DNA of 28,682 bases, from positions 1-28,682 of the IMG/VR virus record IMGVR_UViG_3300033141_002704. One strand, 5' to 3'. The DNA comes from a virus. Position numbers and translations under genes: made by a program. Shown one piece after another: positions 26,916-28,682 of this stretch (position 1 is its first letter; each line of letters opens with the position of its first letter). The notes under the pieces are model-generated. The model made no database searches, had not been told where the DNA came from, and saw nothing but the letters and a program-made list of their open reading frames with translations.

Positions 26916-28308
26916 AATAATAATTATCGGAGTTATATGCTGGATAATTCCGATCATAGCACATGCTGCTGCTCCTGACTTTTCATCAGCATCACATTCA
27001 GGGACATTGACAAACAATAATATAATTACTATATCATCTGCTTCTAATCTTGGGACAAGGCAAACAGGATTGGCATATGAATATTTTGATAATTTAGCAT
27101 CTGAAGCTACATTCACAACAGATAATCAGGCATTTGGTGGTGATGGTTATTTCGATACGAGCATTGGGAGTGCAGACACAGATAATTGCACTGCTGGAGG
27201 GGATTTTCACCAATTGGAACAATTAGGTTGGTGCATTGCCATAAAACGAAATGCCAGTTGTTACTCTACTGGATATGGTTACAGAAGAGCTGTCGGCTCT
27301 CCTGAACCTGGAGAAGTTGTGTCAAGTGGAGATAATGCAGGAGCAGATACAACTATAACAGGACAAACAGGACAAGTTTGGGTCAGTTTCATGCTTCGCT
27401 ATAATCCTTCTGGGTATGACAGCAATGTATCTTTCCCAATAGAAGATGTGCTCGACGGTTATACCAATTTTTCCCAGAAATTAGCACGCACATATGACAA
27501 AACATATAGTAGTTCTATAGCAGATATATATTGGAAGCTAAACGTTTGGTCACAAGGTAGTGCATGTGGAACAAATATTGATATGGAATGGAGGGCAGAC
27601 CGAAATCATGATAATGACTATCCTAATTATGATGATTCTGTTCAAGCAGGAGCTTCATGTAGCGATTATCACATGCCGTCAAGCATAAGTTATTGGATGC
27701 GAGTTGAATATATGATTGACGTAAATTCACAGGGGAACTCAGATGGGGAAATACGATATTATCTTGACAAAGGAAGTGGGCTTGTCCTTTTGTATCAAAA
27801 AACGGGCGTAAGCTGTGGTGAAGGAACTGATGATTTAGCTACAGATTATGTAAAGATAGGGGGCAATTTTTCAGGAACACAGCAATATTTTCTTACAGCA
27901 GACAACAACGAAAACGTAACCTTCGATTATGACGATATTGTAATTTCTACGACGGAGCCTAATGCCCCTGCTTGTGTATATCTTTCCAACCAATCCGTCT
28001 GGGGTTCTGGTGTATCTGACAGATGGAATGGGGATAGTGATTTTGTACGGCAGAAAGTAGGCGGGTCAGATTCCGCTGATTACGGGTTTAAGTCCTGGAG
28101 TGATACAGGATGTAAATTTGAGGTCAACCTATCTGGGTTAAGCACAATTGACACTATATATTTGTATGTGACCAATTGGAGTGGAGAGACTAATAGTAAT
28201 GGATATTCTCTCGGCGGAGTTCCTGATGTAACAGGTGCAACAATGGGTGGCAATGCCAACACCACAACATTAGGCTCTGGCGGTGGGTCATTCACATTGG
28301 GAAATTAA
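26902..28308 (+). CDS. Exported lectin-like repeat protein, 468 aa
   Basis: Signal peptide MTKVRIIIIGVICWIIPIIA, with AHA|AAP cleavage near residue 22. A first lectin-like domain contains EYFDNLASEATFTTD, GQVWVSFMLRYNPSG, WMRVEYMIDVNSQGNSDGEI and NVTFDYDDIVISTT, close in scheme to the previous protein (W....y..... ..DD..). A second, Ser/Gly/Asn-rich beta domain follows (SADYGFKSWSDTGCKFEVNL, ending GGGSFTLGN). ATG 26902 is chosen since the signal peptide starts there; the upstream open frame to 26758 overlaps the previous gene. Paired cysteines suggest disulfides outside the cytoplasm. Probably a surface or receptor-binding protein. Confidence 0.65.
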   Translation: MTKVRIIIIGVICWIIPIIAHAAAPDFSSASHSGTLTNNNIITISSASNLGTRQTGLAYEYFDNLASEATFTTDNQAFGGDGYFDTSIGSADTDNCTAGGDFHQLEQLGWCIAIKRNASCYSTGYGYRRAVGSPEPGEVVSSGDNAGADTTITGQTGQVWVSFMLRYNPSGYDSNVSFPIEDVLDGYTNFSQKLARTYDKTYSSSIADIYWKLNVWSQGSACGTNIDMEWRADRNHDNDYPNYDDSVQAGASCSDYHMPSSISYWMRVEYMIDVNSQGNSDGEIRYYLDKGSGLVLLYQKTGVSCGEGTDDLATDYVKIGGNFSGTQQYFLTADNNENVTFDYDDIVISTTEPNAPACVYLSNQSVWGSGVSDRWNGDSDFVRQKVGGSDSADYGFKSWSDTGCKFEVNLSGLSTIDTIYLYVTNWSGETNSNGYSLGGVPDVTGATMGGNANTTTLGSGGGSFTLGN

Positions 28309-28309
28309 C

Positions 28310-28462
28310 ATGCTGACAGGTGAAGTAATACAGAGTGACTTGATAACACTATTATGCAGTATGGCTTTTGCCTGTGGTGTGATATTCACTATATTCGCTG
28401 TGCTACTTATACAGAGAATGCTGAGGGATGAGGAGGAAGATAAAGGTAGTGTACATGATTAA
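28310..28462 (+). CDS. Small single-pass membrane protein (50 aa), holin- or spanin-like
   Basis: ATG 28310, one base after the previous stop, encodes MLTGEVIQSDLITLLCSMAF, AFACGVIFTIFAVLLIQRML as the membrane helix region, and an acidic end RDEEEDKGSVHD. No RBS beyond GGGAAAT, so it may be translated by re-initiation. One helix with a charged cytoplasmic tail fits several small phage membrane proteins (holin, exclusion protein); nothing decides. It overlaps the start of the next gene. Confidence 0.55.
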   Translation: MLTGEVIQSDLITLLCSMAFACGVIFTIFAVLLIQRMLRDEEEDKGSVHD

Positions 28463-28682
28463 ATATCTATTTTATGTATTGAAGCATAAATGGTATGTGT
28501 TAATTGAATGCTGGAAAGACGGATTATTATGGCACGGGATTACACATGATTTATCTAAATTTTTGCCTTCAGAATTTATCCCTTATGCAAGATGGTTTTA
28601 TGGTGAGTATGGGAAGAAATTTAATGGTGGATTTATGTATGAGTGGCGAAAAGCAGAGATAATAAAGGAAAATTTTAACTTT
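28455..28682 (+). CDS. DUF5662-like protein, N-terminal part, cut by the window edge
   Basis: MIKYLFYVLKHKWYVLIECW, then HGITHDLSKFLPSEFIPYAR and WFYGEYGKKF. The motif lvHDlSKf.p.EF.pYa..F is the signature of DUF5662, a small helical family common in phages and bacteria whose H-D...E arrangement suggests a metal site (HD-like), activity unknown. GAGGAGGAAGAT about 20 nt upstream lies inside the previous gene. 76 codons are visible; the usual length is about 150-190. Confidence 0.75.
   Translation, partial: MIKYLFYVLKHKWYVLIECWKDGLLWHGITHDLSKFLPSEFIPYARWFYGEYGKKFNGGFMYEWRKAEIIKENFNF

Noticed and set aside
1-28682. Recoded genome using TGA as sense codon
   Set aside because: Many genes end in TGA, often in ATGA overlaps with the next start, and nearly all frames are intact under the standard code; only one internal TGA was found.
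1-28682. tRNA genes
   Set aside because: No cloverleaf with a GTTCRA-type T loop and matching acceptor stem was noticed by eye; a covariance search could still find a degenerate one.

Overview
The window reads as part of a tailed-phage (Caudoviricetes) genome, probably an uncultured one. The right half holds a complete packaging and head block: a small terminase-like protein, a large terminase, a P22-type portal, a scaffold-like protein and an N4 gp56-type major capsid protein. The left half is densely packed with short early-type genes. Good AGGAGG-like ribosome binding sites, sigma70-like promoters (TTGACA / TATAGT), ATGA stop-start overlaps and some GTG/TTG starts point to a bacterial host that uses Shine-Dalgarno initiation. 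The host itself cannot be named from the sequence. No integrase, replication protein, tRNA or CRISPR array was seen.

Layout. (1) 1-412: gene-poor edge with a GTTGTGT-type repeat tract. (2) 413-810, minus strand: two coupled small genes. (3) 969-2505, plus strand: AbrB-like protein, glutaredoxin-like protein, MazG-like/DUF5664 nucleotide pyrophosphohydrolase, HTH plus zinc-ribbon protein. (4) 10942 down to 2482, minus strand: about 23 genes. These include a DUF2723 (PMT-like) membrane glycosyltransferase split in two, a sigma-70 region 4-like protein, a HicB-like protein, a DUF4942 protein and a DUF1874/AcrIII-1-type viral ring nuclease. An intrinsic terminator sits inside this run at 10555-10596. 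(5) 10943-12522: the control region. It has a leftward promoter, three copies of a TGTGA-N8-TCACA palindrome, a strong rightward promoter, one small gene, then about 700 bp of non-coding DNA with G-quadruplex motifs on both strands, A/T palindromes and tandem repeats. (6) 12523 to the right edge, plus strand: M15-like peptidase, terS, terL, portal, secreted repeat protein, scaffold, capsid, decoration-like protein, two paralogous connector-like proteins, then exported Ser/Thr/Asn-rich proteins and a partial DUF5662 gene.

Main result: the major capsid gene is not three separate fragments but one gene of 312 codons, interrupted by two group I introns (20379-21041 and 21120-22037). Each intron carries a LAGLIDADG homing endonuclease gene of a different type. 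The splice sites are fixed to the nucleotide by protein frame, a U at each exon end, a G at each intron end, a six-pair P1 with the conserved U.G wobble, and P10 pairing.

Other points: the phage seems equipped against type III CRISPR immunity (ring nuclease) and to alter the host surface or its own exported proteins (DUF2723 protein plus four Sec-signal-bearing proteins). Several sites look variable or recoded: an 18-bp poly-G tract, a 17-bp triplication at the DUF2723 start, a TGA inside one small gene and a +1 frame break in another.
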